Source of the DNA: Plazaster borealis
Lineage: Eukaryota; Echinodermata; Asteroidea; Forcipulatida; Labidiasteridae
DNA: 64,000 bases
Direction: 5' to 3'
Assembly: GCA_021014325.1 (NCBI GenBank)
Contig: CM037474.1
Coordinates: 8,495,130-8,559,129, forward strand
The position numbers and the translations under genes were made by a program. Below, in pieces: positions 11,290 to 23,879 of this stretch; positions within the stretch are counted from its first letter, which is position 1, and each line of letters opens with the position of its first letter. The notes below the pieces were generated by a model. That model was not told the origin of the DNA. It worked only from the letters and a program-made list of their open reading frames with translations, and did no database searches.

Positions 11290-12848
11290 TAACAATTTGA
11301 GGGTGAGAAGCAAGGGCTTGGGATACTGACAAGTATAAACACTTGACTTACTGGGTGGGAATTGATTCTCACCTCCAGAGGACTTGTATAATCACGATTA
11401 TACTTCAGGTAAGTTACCCTTGCATAATCATGCGTCCTCTTTCGGCTCGAATCAATAGGCGACTTTGAAGCCACCCCACGCAGAACAGCCTCCGCAACCA
11501 CTGAGGTTGCTGTAGGCTTATGGTAAAACTGACTGAATGTTGAACCCGAAGCCCAACCAGCAGTTTCCAAGATATCCCCTAGGCTACACCCAATTTGTGA
11601 GAACACGATGCTGCTGCACCCCTTGTCGAATGTGCCTTAAATCGATCTGTATCTATGCCCGCTACACTAAGCATTTCAACCATCCAACGACTAACCGTTG
11701 AAGAAACCACTTTATTATGGGGTTTCATGTGGCTGATGAACAACTGTGTCTCAGCACCTCATAATGTCCTAGTTCGTGCCAAATATTTAGAGATGGCATT
11801 AACCGGGCAAATCTGTTTCTCTTCATATGATTCTATGATCACACTCTTAATATTAGTACCTGGCCTGTTTTGTTTATGTAATTTTGTTGGAATGAACCTC
11901 AAACAACTTTGAGATACACATAAATCCCTGATGTCAATGTGCACCAAAGATGACACTCTTCCCAGTGTTACTAATCCCAAAAGTAACACAGCCTTGAGAG
12001 TAAGTAACTTCAATGAAAGACTGTCATTTGGTGGGAGATTCCTGATGTATTGCACCACTTGGTCCACCTCCCAAGTCAAAGCATACTTTGGCCTAGGTGG
12101 ATTTCGATTAAAAAAAACCTTTCATCAATTTGCAAACATCAGCTGACTGCCCTACCGGTCTACCCCCTATTGGTTGGTGATACAGGGAAATAGCCGATCT
12201 GTAGACCCCAAGTGATCTGTAACTTAAACCTTTGACTTTCTCACATGTTACCAAGAACTCCACAATTTCAGTTATAGGTGCTGAAACTGGATCACAACGT
12301 CCCCTTCTATCACACCAGCTACACCAAGCTGTCCATGCGGATTGATATTGCTTGTGAGTCGATGCTATACAACTGTCCAGCATGAATTGCGCAACTTCTT
12401 GCGAAAAACCTTTCGCTGTGAACTGTTTCCGCAAAGCAGCCACGCCGCTATGAAGGGAACTGCTCAATGGGTGGGGCTGGCCTGAATGGGGTTGAGTTAG
12501 ACTGTCCTCCCACTGAGGAAGCAGGATTGGCTGTGTTATAGCCAACTCCAGTAACATCGGGTACCATATCTGGGTTGTCCACGTTGGTGCTACTATACGA
12601 GAATTGTCGTCTCGTCTATCTCTGCTTTCCTCAACACTTGTGCCAAGAGACAAAAGGGCGGAAATGCATATGCTTGTTCGGTCGTCCAACTCATTGAGAA
12701 AGCATCTATCGCCACTGCCCCTGGATCTGGCTTCCATGCCACATAACGAGGAATCTGATGGTTTAGTCTGGAGGCAAACAGGTCTATTGTTGGATGATAC
12801 TGTAGATGTCGGCACAGTTGTGCAAAGATCTGGGGATGTAACATCCAC
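11290..12848 (-). pseudogene. DIRS tyrosine recombinase, broken
   Basis: The N-terminal part (12848-12108) contains an SAM-like core-binding region (HKQYQSAWTAWCSWCDRR, then EIVEFLVTCEKVKGLSYRS). The catalytic part follows at about 12079-11759 (TLGRVSSLVHIDIRD with the first conserved arginine). A TGA stop occurs near 11755; beyond it the same frame continues through HSTRGAAAS, the H-x-x-R box. A frameshift then leads to ILETAGWASGSTFSQFYHKP, whose FY gives the likely nucleophilic tyrosine. The signature residues are present but the frame has one stop and at least two shifts. It would catalyse integration of the circular DNA intermediate. Confidence 0.8.
11346..11463. repeat. DIRS internal complementary region
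   Basis: Inverse of 10866-10936: CACCTCCAGAGGACTTGTAT here against ATACAAGTCCTCTGGAGGTG there. It continues with GCGTCCTCTTTCGGCTCGAA, which matches the outermost end of the right terminal repeat near 25585-25605. So both element ends are represented side by side, as the DIRS replication model requires. It overlaps the recombinase C-terminus. Confidence 0.7.
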
Positions 12849-13890
12849 TCCAGCCTGTCTACGAACACTCGTGACTGGTCATCTGCAATGCAATTGTCTA
12901 TCCCTGGGACATGGTATGCAGTTAGTATGATTTCCCGTTGCATGCACCATTTCCACATTTTGATCGCTAGGTGAGAGAGGCTGGAGGTATGGGTCCCTCC
13001 TTTGTGCTTGATGTATGCTATTGCCGTAGAATTGTCCAGACGCATCATTACATGGCAATTCCTCCTGTCCACTGCAAAGGTTTGAAGAGCGAGGAAAGCT
13101 GCAAGTAGTTCCAGATAATTTATGTGGTGTTCTTTTTCGGTTAGAGACCAACGTCCCCCTGTCTCGATCAACCCGCAGTGGGCACCCCACCCTTTGGTTG
13201 ACGCATCTGAGGTTATTGTTATTTCTGGATTTGGTAACCTGACAGGTTTCCCGTTCCACTGATGGAGACATTGTGCCCACCACTGAAGTTCTTGAATGCT
13301 TGTTTCTGACAAGGTAACCAGACTCTGGTAGGTAGGGTCTTTTTGGACAACCGGAATTAAATCTGCTTGTAACGCCCTGAAAAATATCGGTGCTGGAACC
13401 ACATCTTCTGCTGTTGCAGTCATCTTCCCCAGTATGCTGGCCAATGCCTCTGCAGTTATTTGGGGCTTCTTTAAAGTCTGTTTGCACAGAAGTTCTAACC
13501 GTTTTACCTTTTCCCCCGGGAGACTCAGCGTCATACTGCGTGAGTCTAACATGTGGCCTAGAAAACAAATCTTGTGGCATGGCACCAACTGAGATTTCTC
13601 CCAATTCACCAACAGACCCAGCTTCTCGAACAACTGTAGAATGTATTGTTTCTGGGACTGACAATCTTCTTTGGACTGAGATATCAAGAGAAGGTCGTCC
13701 AGATAAGTAATCAATTTCATCGATCTCTGTCGTAAATGAGAAATGATTGGTTTCATCATTTTTGTGAAGAGGCGAGGAGCCGACTTCAACCCGAATGGGA
13801 GCACTTGAAACTCCATTAACTTTTCCTCCCATTCGAATCTCAGAAATTTTTTGTCCTCGGACCAAATTGGGATCATGAAATAGTAAGCTA
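12593..13890 (-). pseudogene. DIRS reverse transcriptase/RNase H, 3' part
   Basis: The long open frame starts abruptly at the insertion border with FMIPIW. It carries FQVLPFGLKSAPRLFTKMM, then the catalytic YLDDLLL near residue 67, the thumb, and an RNase H domain with ITITSDASTKGWGAH and LDNSTAIAYI. It overlaps the recombinase frame by about 250 bp. The first residues (VQIAYY) come from the inserted element. The 5' part of the same gene resumes at 23397. It copied element RNA into DNA. Confidence 0.85.
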
Positions 13891-14515
13891 TTTGCACCAC
13901 TGCTCACTTCGCGGGCTCAAGATTCTACATTTGGGTTAAGATATGGGTTGAAACGATTGGAGTGTAGAATCCCGAGTCCGGAGTTTTCCTCAGTGACAAC
14001 TGTCCCTGTTGATGATTGGCCATATAAATGAAAAACTGTTATACACAGGTTTTCAGGGTTTTATTGCACGCTACTCAACGGTACTGTAAAACCAACCCAA
14101 TGGTGGCCAAACCTCACTGTATGCAAACTAAGCTTAATTATGTATATTATTACAGTTCTTCTTGATCATGTCTAATTTTGAACTATAACTTTTAATAGTA
14201 GGCTGTTTTCTTTGGCCTAGGGGGCCTCTATCCATCTGTTTAAGCCATTTGTGAATATATTGTGCCCCTAACCAAGATTAACCATTCTATTTATTTAACC
14301 AAACGGACTTTAATAAGGGCACACCATGTAAGAGGGTTGACAGTTCTTATACTGAACCGGGAAAATGGGGATGGGAGGGTGGGGACATTTTCCCCCTTTC
14401 TAAACTACACACCACTTGCTGCATCAACTGACCCCGTACCCCTCTCAACCTTGAGCCAGCCAGAAACGCGAATGATTTAAATCATGCACCCTCTTTGTTC
14501 ACCGTGGTGCAAATA
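13886..14515. mobile_element. Short member of the CTATTTGCACCAC family
   Basis: The left end TAAGCTATTTGCACCACTGC and following 80 bp are repeated at 14516. The right end (GCCAGAAACGCGAATGATTT to GTGGTGC, then AAATAG) is repeated at 23346-23402. Terminal inverted repeat is CTATTTGCACCAC / GTGGTGCAAATAG. The interior is non-coding. AAATAG occurs at the left border, the central junction and the right border, compatible with a 6-bp target duplication. Confidence 0.65.
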
Positions 14516-14599
14516 GTAAGCTATTTGCACCACTGCTCACTTCGCGGGCTCAAGATTCTACATTTGGGTTAAGATATGGGTTGAAACGATTGTTCGCTT

Positions 14600-17500
14600 C
14601 TAAACCCTGCAGCCCGCTTGTCACGCCAACAAAGCAATAGGACACCCCAAACCCCCCATTACTCCCCAAACCCCCATTACTCACCATGCCCCCCATTTCT
14701 CACCAAAACTCCCCATTGCCCACCCAAACCTCAATGACGGCTCAAAGCCTGAAACGCCCGACGCCCTTCGAAAGGCCTACGTCAACACTGCTAGATAGTC
14801 TAGACTTGGAAAAGCTTCGTTCTGAAGCTTGAGCTCTACGCTCAGTAAAATTCTCCAGTAAAGTCTGATGCCGAGGAAGACCCTGTATCGCTTCTGACTA
14901 CGCCCTCTCAGAGCCTTTGAACGTCTGCTGACTTCTCACATCTTTAAGTTGGCCAAAGGTCCTTGACTGCTGCTCAGTGACCCCCAATATTGACTCACGT
15001 GGGCACGGATAGCGCGGTCATCTCGACCCGCTGATGCTGCGAGATACAGTTAGTTGAACTGCTGTCTCCCGTAACGGCTTAGGTTTATTGGCCAAGAGCT
15101 TGCGGTTAGATGTCATCAGATGAAGCAACGAAAGGAACTATAAACAAAGAAACCCATCCGCCAAATCATTTTCTGATGAAATAGCAAAATTCTTCCATTC
15201 TCTCCACGGCACCTGCCGGTCCATTTCTCGTTTGTCCAGCTTAGGGATGACAACCAATGAAGGACCCCTCCCTGCAGAGTTTGCCAATGGTGTGATTATA
15301 TAGACAGTGGATCACTGCCAGAGACCTCGTCACCTGAAATGTCTTCTTGTAGTACGACCTACATAGCTTGCTCGATCTCCCGCTCCTCACCTGCACAAGA
15401 TTGTTTTTCCTTTGTTGTTGTTCTTTCTTTAGGACCTGATAGGAGCCTCCTAACCTCACCGACCAACGATCTGGTCTCGTCTAAAACGTAACTGGCATTT
15501 CTTCCTCGTGACATGGGCCTCTGACTGCTCCATACATGTTCAATACACTTTTGTACCCGTTGCAAGATATCGGCCTGGATTACACCACTTGAGTGATAGC
15601 CCGGCCGCCATGATTGTGGCCTGCAATCAAGCAAGACCTCATCACTGCCAAACCATACAAGTCGACCGTCCCATCCGATATACGACCACACGCAAGCGCG
15701 CCATGCTTTCCCATGTTAGACACCTGTCATTAAGGATGTATTGCTCTACCTGTGGACCCAGCCGATTAAAACTTGACATCATTCGTAGTTCTGATTTTAC
15801 CTCCTTGTCCATAGTATTAGTTTTCCGTGTATGGGGTCATCACCCTCCGTGTGATGCTGTACGTGTGCCCTATCGATCAAAACTTGACTACACCATCCGG
15901 GGATAAGTCGCCGTCTAGAGATCATCCCCAACCGTATGATGGCCGTCAACCGGCTTTGCAACAGAAAACCCTCCAAACCACCTCTTCAATGCTGGAAGTT
16001 GTATGATAACCGTCGAGTCTGCCGTTAAGCTCAGCCTGACTTTTACGTGAGAGCTACGGAAGGGAAGATTAAACTGCCATAATGCATCCAAATCATATTT
16101 AAATTCGGCCCCAACTCTACTGGAATGTCTAAACCGCGTCTGCCTGCAATGCTCTCAGCAACACTTAGAGCCTCCGACGCAGCTAACTTCCCCCACATCG
16201 TCATCTGCACTTTATGTCCAAGATCCTGTTGCACAATGCCGCTGCTCAATATTAGTTAATGATAGGGCCTCCTGACACAACTCCCTAAATTTGGCGATAA
16301 CCAACGCAACGGTATTTTAACGGCACCGTGTAGGACAGACTGCAGATATCACGACACGAAATAGACCAAGTAAGTTCCGCAGCCCATGATGGAAATATTT
16401 CCACGGACATGTAATAAATTGTTTAATTCCACCATATGCAAAACCACCGCGTTAGGGACTTGACAACAAGATATTCCGCCCAACGCGCCCATCTTCGCCC
16501 TCCTTCCACGCTCCAATGAACATCCTGTGAGGCTGGCCAACCAAAGCCAGTCATTCTCTTGACCAGTGAATCCGACACCATCACACGCATTTGCATGGTG
16601 TTCTGCCCATCTGAACTCCTCGTTTGGAAACATTCAAATGCCCGAAACCGAAAGGAATGCCTCGTCTAGACGGAATAAAACAGCTACTGGAAAGTATTCA
16701 TGCTTCTATGGCCAACCACGGCCCCCGTCACACAAACGACGTTAAATTTGGCCACCACTCATTGGGCTCTGGACGCTGCCATCCAGCCATCGTCACCCAC
16801 ACTCATCCCATGAGAGTCGGGACAATGAAAACGATTGCAAACATGCCAAATCTTCCTCAGGACAATGTTGAGCAGAAATGTTCACATCCAAGGGTCCCGG
16901 AACCGGGTATCTTTAGGAAGAACCTGAACGATTTTCTATCTAGCCCCTTTTGACATGTTGGATAGGAGGGCCACAAGGTCAAATGCAAAGTCAGCCGGTC
17001 TGCCCAATTTCCCTTGGAATATAACTCCCAAACGGGCCGGCAACCAGATGTGACTCTGCTCGACAACTCTCTTGGAGGGGTGTGCGTCCAATTGTACTCC
17101 GAAACTCCAACAGTACTAGCAAGTCTGCCTCCATTCTTAGAAGACTAATGAGTGTAAGTGACCCATTGCAAGTGCCACAGATCTTGACTTCACCCTAGGC
17201 CTTGCCAAATACAAACTCTTTAATCTATCTGCACGCATTTCATTTCTTTCTTCCTTCTTCTAAGCCGGCGTTCATGACAATCATATCGACCCAAGGGTAC
17301 ACCTTTCCGCTCGCCGTCTCCCCGTGCTTCATCTGGATCGAAGTTGTGAAGTTGTGACATACTCCCAAAATGTGCGTCTTGAGTATTTTGTAGGTACCTG
17401 CCATACTCCTTAAAAACAAAACAATGCATGTCCCGTTGACCGTTTGAGGTACTGAAAACGGATAAAGGTTCAAAGCTCAACACATTGCCACATCGTTGCC

Positions 17501-17640
17501 ACGCTGTAGTGAATGATATGTGTGTTTTGGTTTTGTTTCTTATGCGGTTATAAATCACAACTGTTCCAAACACCGGGCTTTTAATTTTACCCACTTCAAA
17601 TAAGGGGAAAAGGGGAAACAATTAATGCGAAAGGACGTAT
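14600..17640. other. GC-richer stretch, no assignable gene
   Basis: Several - strand frames of 70-130 codons have protein-like composition (15691-15359 with SLVGEVRRLLSG; 16633-16349; 17621-17220 with HFGSMSQLHNFDPDEARG), separated by stops. I recognise no family. It may be decayed captured or transposon coding sequence, or chance; there is no start or splice support. Confidence 0.35.
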
Positions 17641-18139
17641 TTTCCAATCCACTCACTTTCACTCAATATTTACCTTTGCCTGTTAATCTAAGCCTTCATT
17701 TGATTAAACTGTCAAAAATTGTTATTATTATCATCTGCCTTTGTTTGTTTCGGCTGAGTTCACATAGCCTACCTCTTTATTTTCTGTAAAAAGAACTTGG
17801 CATGGAATAAAATGCACACAAAATACAAATATTGCTGCTGAACCAAAACTTATGTCATTAGTCCCTTTGTTATTTAATTATTTTTTTTTATTCAAAATTC
17901 TCCAGAATTTACTATTCGGCACTAACTGAAACTCTGACAGTACATGTTTTTCCGTTTTGCACTCGTGTACTAGACTACAGAGTGACCTCGTCCGTGCTTG
18001 CGCCTAGCGAGGTTTACTTGCTACAGCCTTGTTCTTTGCAGCAAAGCCAACTGATCTCACAATTTCAGTACGAACTATAAATAAATAACACATGTTGTTG
18101 TAAGGGCAATTTTCTCACGATCGTAGAACATTAACTACA

Positions 18140-20700
18140 TCTTAACCTTTATTGTGAGGCAAATTCATCTCACCATCTCGGGCCTCACTATTCCGGCAAG
18201 CTCTTATGGTAAACAACATCTTTGGGCCCATCCCCGCATCTATATGTACTCAAAAGCAAACCTTAGAAATCTTTATCTCTCGGACTCAATTAAATACAAT
18301 ATGTAATTCATCTAGCTGTCTCGGGGTCTAACCCCAAACCTGTTTTAAATTTGAGGCAATATTATCTCACACCTCGGGGCCTATCCCCATAGTCCATCTG
18401 TGAGGCGAAATCATCTCGCAATCTCTAGGTCTAAAACCATGATATTATACTGTATAATGTATTCCATCTGTGATGCAAAATCATTTCACGGTCTTGGGGT
18501 TGCACCCCATACACATCTCACCATCTCGGGCCCATCCCCATAATACTTCATCTGTGAGGCGGTTTTATCTCACCAACTCGGACCCATCCCCATAAAACTT
18601 CATCTGTGAGGCAATTTCATCTCACCAAACCGGGGCCCATCCCCATAATACTTCATCTGTGAGGCAATTTCATCTCACCATCTCAGGGCCCATCCCATAA
18701 TACTTCATCTGTGAGGCAATTTCATCTCACCATCTTGCGGCCCATCCCATAATACTTCATCTGTGAGGCAAATTCATCTCACCATCTCGGGGCCCATCCC
18801 ATAATACTTCATCTGTGAGGCAAATTCATCTCACCATCTTGCGGCCCATCCCATAATACTTCATCTGTGAGGCAATTTCATCTCACCATCTCGGGGCCCA
18901 TCCCCATAATACTTCATCTGTGAGGCAATTTCGTCTCACCTCCTTGGGGCCCATCCCCAAAATAATTCATCTGTGAGGCAATTTCATCTCACCATCTCGG
19001 GGCCCATCCCCATAATACTTCATCTGTGAGGCAAATTCATTTCACCGTCTCGGGGCCCATCCCATAATACTCCATCTGTGAGGCAATTTCATCTCACCAA
19101 CTCGGGGCCCATCCCCAAAATAATTCATCTGTGAGGCAATTTCATCTCACCATCTCGGGGCCCATCCCATAATACTTCATCTGTGAGGCAAATTCATTTC
19201 ACCGTCTCGGGGCCCATCCCATAATACTTCGTCTGTGAGGCAATTTCATCTCACCTCCTTGGGGCCCATCCCCATAATACTTCATATGTGAGGCAATTTC
19301 ATCTCACCATCTTGCGGCCCATCCCCATAATACTTCATCTGTGAGGCAAATTCATTTCACCGTCTCGGGGCCCATCCCATAATACTTCGTCTGTGAGGCA
19401 ATTTCATCTCACCTCCTTGGGGCCCATCCCCATAATACTTCATCTGTGAGGCAATTTCATCTCACCATCTCGGGGCCCACCCCCATATATTTCTGGTATA
19501 TTTATTTGAACACACTAAAATAAAACAGGTGGCCCGAGGACCCCAAAAATCGCTTTAATGCACAAATTGTTTATGTTTACATTCAGACATTACAAAGTTA
19601 CAATATACATACTCCATCCTGTGAGACAATTTCATCTCACCAACTCGGGGCCCATCGCCATAAAACTTCATCTGTGAGGCAATTTCATCTCACCATCTCG
19701 GGGCCCATCCCCAAAATAATTCATCTGTGAGGCAATTTCATCTCACCATCTTGGGGCCCATCCCATAATACTTCATCTGTGAGGCAATTTCATCTCACCG
19801 TCTCGGGGCCCACCCCCATATATTTCTGGTATATTTATTTGAACACACTAAAATAAAACAGGTGGCCCGAGGACCCCAAAAATCGCTTTAATGCACAAAT
19901 TGTTTATGTTTACATTCAGATATTACAAAGTTACAATATACATACTCCATCCTGTGAGGCAATTTCATCTCACCAACTCGGGGCCCATCGCCATAAAACT
20001 TCATCTGTGAGGCAATTTCATCTCACCATCTCGGGGCCCATCCCCATAATACTTCATCTGTGAGACAATTTCATCTCACCATCTCGGGGCCCATCCCAAT
20101 AATACTTCATCTGTGAGGCAGTTTCATCTCACCATCTCAGGGCCCAGCCCCATTAAATACTTCACCTGAGCGGCAATTTCATCTCACTATCTCGGGGTCC
20201 AACCCCATAATATATATTTGGTTTGCGGTAACACCATGTATGTATCTACTTGCCAGGTAGAGTTTGTTCTTTGGAGAACTGTCTTGCTATAAATTATATT
20301 CTACTGCCGCGGAGTAGATTTATCGGGTTGTTCGGGAGACTTCTCAGTTCTAAAAGGAAAAGAACTGTCCTGCTTTTAAACTACTACCTGGGCTGAAGTT
20401 ATAGATAATCAGCTGGGGCTACTAAATTAGCTTATCAGTAGAATCGTTATTAATTGCACTACCGCGGTGTGAGTTCTTGAATGGGTCTCATCGTTTCGGC
20501 TAGCTTGCTCTATTATAGTCATCGTCATAAAACTTCATATGTGAGGCCAAAACATCTCACAATCTCGGGGCCCATCCCCATAATACTTTATCTGTGAGGC
20601 CAAATTATCTCACAAACTCGGGGTCAACCCCATAATACTTTATTGTGAGGCCAAATCATCTCACAATCTCGGGGTCCAAAGCCATACACATAGCCTACTC
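18140..20700. repeat. About 53-bp satellite array
   Basis: Units of 52-54 bp of the type CTGTGAGGCAATTTCATCTC, ACC(A)TCTCGGGGCCCATCCCC, ATAATACTTCAT. The array is tight from about 18530 to 20215 and degenerates on both sides (18140-18530, 20530-20700). Roughly 40 copies. A 333-bp higher-order segment, including a non-satellite insert beginning TATATTTCTGGTATATTTAT, is present twice (about 19478 and 19811). Confidence 0.85.
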
Positions 20701-23340
20701 CATTTTTTAATACCACTACAAGAGACAACAAATGTTTTATGACCTGGAACATTATAAAGCATCTCACCCTCTCGGGGCCCCGCCCAGGGTATATGTGGAA
20801 AGAAAGGCCATATCACCCCTTTGGGCCCGGATTCTTACTTCTATGGGGCCAAAACATCCCACTATCTCGGGCTCTGCCCCGGCTAGTACTCTCTAGGCCT
20901 ATACTGTGGAAAATGGGTTCAGGTGATTTTAATTTGTAAAAAAAGGACATTTTGAAACTTTGCTTATAATGGGCCACAAAGCCCGTTTTATCAACGCCTG
21001 TTACCGCATTGTGGGGCCCCGTTTTGTATAGCCGCTTTGTTGCACCATGGAAATAAAAAAAAAGAGCAGCCTCCAACAAAATGACGTCAAAGTATTGCCC
21101 TTTTGATGCACTGCTAACGGCAGAAGCGCAGCTAGTTTTTAAAACGTTCTTTTGGGGCTTAATTTATTTTGGATCGATAAAGACGACAATTTAGATGTGT
21201 ACAATTCTCCAAATACAAGCCCACATCTCCCACACCAATATCATACTTATCAACAAGACAAATGGGCATTAAACCCTTTAGATAAAATGTTATCCAGATG
21301 TTTATCTACATGTCGCAAATGCTAGTGCACTGCATACCCATTCTTGCCATCTAAGCCTGACACATAGGCCAATTAATAAGTGCATCAATCTTAACACGTA
21401 AAAGAGACAACTCTACTATACATCTCGATGCCTATCCCATGATTCTTCGAGCCATGCATAATTATTATACATTTGCTTTATACTCGGGCTTGTCTTATGA
21501 CATTTCATCGATTTTTACACACTACGGCCTCCTGACTGTCCATAAATCCTTTATGGAATGGGGGTTCCGTTTTGTCCAACCAAGTTTGTTTATTTAATGA
21601 CGTTATAAATACATGTGAACATCACCCCTTATTATGGCCACCCCATAATGCTCCCCACTGGGCTCATGTAGGCTACAAAGGACCCATTATTTATCATAAC
21701 ATCAAACAATTCATAAAGCAGCAAATGACACAACACTTTATAATATAGGGGCGTGCCCCCGAAGTAGGCGGCCTTGGCTGGTTGTTCACATTCAGAGGCA
21801 TCCACCTTCATAGCTGCACTCTCCGACCTCCCGCATGCCTTCCGTCTTTTAGGCACCTCATTTAAGGGGTCCGCCTGCACCCGGCCGTGTACCATCAATT
21901 CCAAATTTCGTTTAATTTCGTTAATAGCACCAAATGGGAGCTATTATTGCCGATACAGTGTCTCTACAGGACTCCTTTCCCCCAAGTTGGTCCGCTTCGT
22001 ATAACAAGCGTCGTCTTTCAGACCCTCGAAACACTCCTCGGAAGCTTTTCGCTGCATGGCTCACATGCAGCCCCATATGCCTCCGCATTTCCTGAAATTA
22101 TTTAATTCAACTCAATTACACATTTGATTTCCATACTTCCATGAAAAATACCGACAATTGCATGTACTATGGAGTAAGGCAAAATATCAGTAAGTGACAG
22201 TAAACAGTGTAATAAAAGAGTAATCCGTTTTTGATAAGCAGCACAAAATGTCGATCCCTGTTATCTTCACAAATCCCAGGCTAGCCGTTATAGAAGATCC
22301 ACGAGATTTCCTCTTTATTAATCCAGACTAATTTCTGACTATCTTGTACCGTCTTTAACTGTTTTCCAAAACATTAGGCCTACCATTGTAGAACCCTACA
22401 GCAATTATATTATGTGGGACTCGAACAAAGGAAGCTATAGTGACTTTTAAATACTGCTCACCTGGGCAATCTCTGACACATCACTGGCGATGGCGGGTTC
22501 TTGGGATTAGGTGCATGGCTCAGTGACCCCGGGTTTGACAAAAGCACTGATGACCCGGTATAGGAAAGCCGAAAAGCCGCATTCGCAAGAGCAGAATGGA
22601 AAACGCCCGTGCAATGCATTCCAGACGCAAATACCAGTGATCTATTCATTGGTTGAGGTTCAAGAAAGGCACGCAAGAAAAGTACACAAAAGCCATTTGA
22701 ACGCCATCTAAGCTCATTTAAATTAAATTACTCAAAACTTGGAATTGCCTCAGATAGCCATCATGGTATTCGAAAATGCGCTGTCCAAATTGTGGACCAT
22801 TTCCTTCCACATTTGTATCGCTGAAAACTGTTACTTTGATTTGATTATTACTTTTAGGGGTTCCTTTTCTGCATTTTGACCATAGTTCCCTTTTATCTTT
22901 TTGACCCGATGTATACAAATATCCGCAAACCATCCTTTGGCCGGCTGCCATGCATGGAATATTTTAAATGAAAAACCATCAATGAATAACGGGAAAGAAT
23001 GATAGTATCTTCTACCGCCCCTGAAGGAACACTGTCCCCGGGCTCCCCCATGTTACTCCCTGATTTATACCAGTGTTAACCATATTCTTCTCTCATCGCT
23101 TCGCTATATAAAGCGAACAGACACATTACCAAAGCAGCCCCAAAGGCCCTCCTCCGTATTAACAACTATACCCCTCGCCTAGCGAGCGAACCAACTGTAA
23201 TATTGCGGAAATACCCGGCCGAATGAAACCATGTTCATACCTCTTCGGGCTTCCCTTCAGAATAATGTACTCAATCAAGCCTCTGTGTGTTTCCGATCCG
23301 AGCTTTCAACCGGAGACGAACCAGTTCACGTCCAGCTGCG
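20700..23340. other. Non-coding interior of the long inserted element
   Basis: Short frames only, none with recognisable protein character. Decayed satellite words (CTCGGGGCCC) persist to about 20890. Beyond that I see ordinary mixed sequence. Confidence 0.4.
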
Positions 23341-23396
23341 AGCACGCCAGAAACGCGAATGATTTAAATCATGCGCCCTCTTTGTTCTCCGTGGTG

Positions 23397-23840
23397 CAAA
23401 TAGGCATCCTTTAGATCGATGGAGATCATCCAATCGTCTTTCTGAATCAACTGTTTTACCATGCTCCTTGCTCCATTTTGAAGTGTTCCGACTTGACGAA
23501 CCGATTGAGCCGCGTCAAGTTGAAAACGGGTCGAAATCCCCCCTGTCTTCTTGGGTATGACAAAGATCGTGGAGATGAACTGATCTGGTCGATCCTCCAC
23601 TTGCCTTATTGCTCCTTTTTCCCCTATATATTTGCTATTTCCTTTTGAGTTACCAGTCGTTGTTTTTCGTTCATGTAAAACTGTTTTGGCACTTTCATTT
23701 GCCACGGCTGGTATACCCACTCGATTCGGTAACCTACTACAGACTGAAGAATAAAAGGATCGTTGGTCATTTTTGCCCATTCGGACAGATAATTTTTTAT
23801 CCTGCCGGCATAGTGACGCCCATAGTAGTTTACCAAATCG
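23397..23840 (-). pseudogene. DIRS reverse transcriptase, 5' part
   Basis: Two overlapping frames carry it: 23836-23624 (AGRIKNYLSEWAKMTNDPFI, then GYRIEWVYQP) and, after a frameshift, 23600-23400 (KGAIRQVEDRPDQFIS, then TIFVIPKKTGG and DDWMISIDLKDAY). IDLKDAY contains the first catalytic aspartate. The gene stops within DAY at 23397, where the inserted element begins; the reading resumes at 13890 with FMIP. Confidence 0.8.
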
Positions 23841-23879
23841 GGCTCTTGTTGTGCTCTGTTGGTGTCTGGAAGATTGGCA

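Larger units (their letters stand above)
14516..23396. mobile_element. Long (8.9 kb) member of the CTATTTGCACCAC family
   Basis: Shares only about 80 bp at the left and about 58 bp at the right with the short member at 13886-14515, with which it lies head to tail. The inside holds a GC-richer 3 kb stretch (14600-17640), a 2.5 kb satellite (18140-20700) and AT-richer DNA without recognisable genes. No transposase is visible, so it would depend on a relative elsewhere. Together the two members split the DIRS reverse transcriptase. Confidence 0.6.

Noticed and set aside
12879..13907. 342-codon - strand frame
   Set aside because: Overlaps the DIRS reverse transcriptase in another frame; no domain, and the true frame has YLDD and RNase H motifs.
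18140..20215. CRISPR-like regular spacing
   Set aside because: The whole 53-bp unit repeats; there are no unique spacers and the context is eukaryotic.
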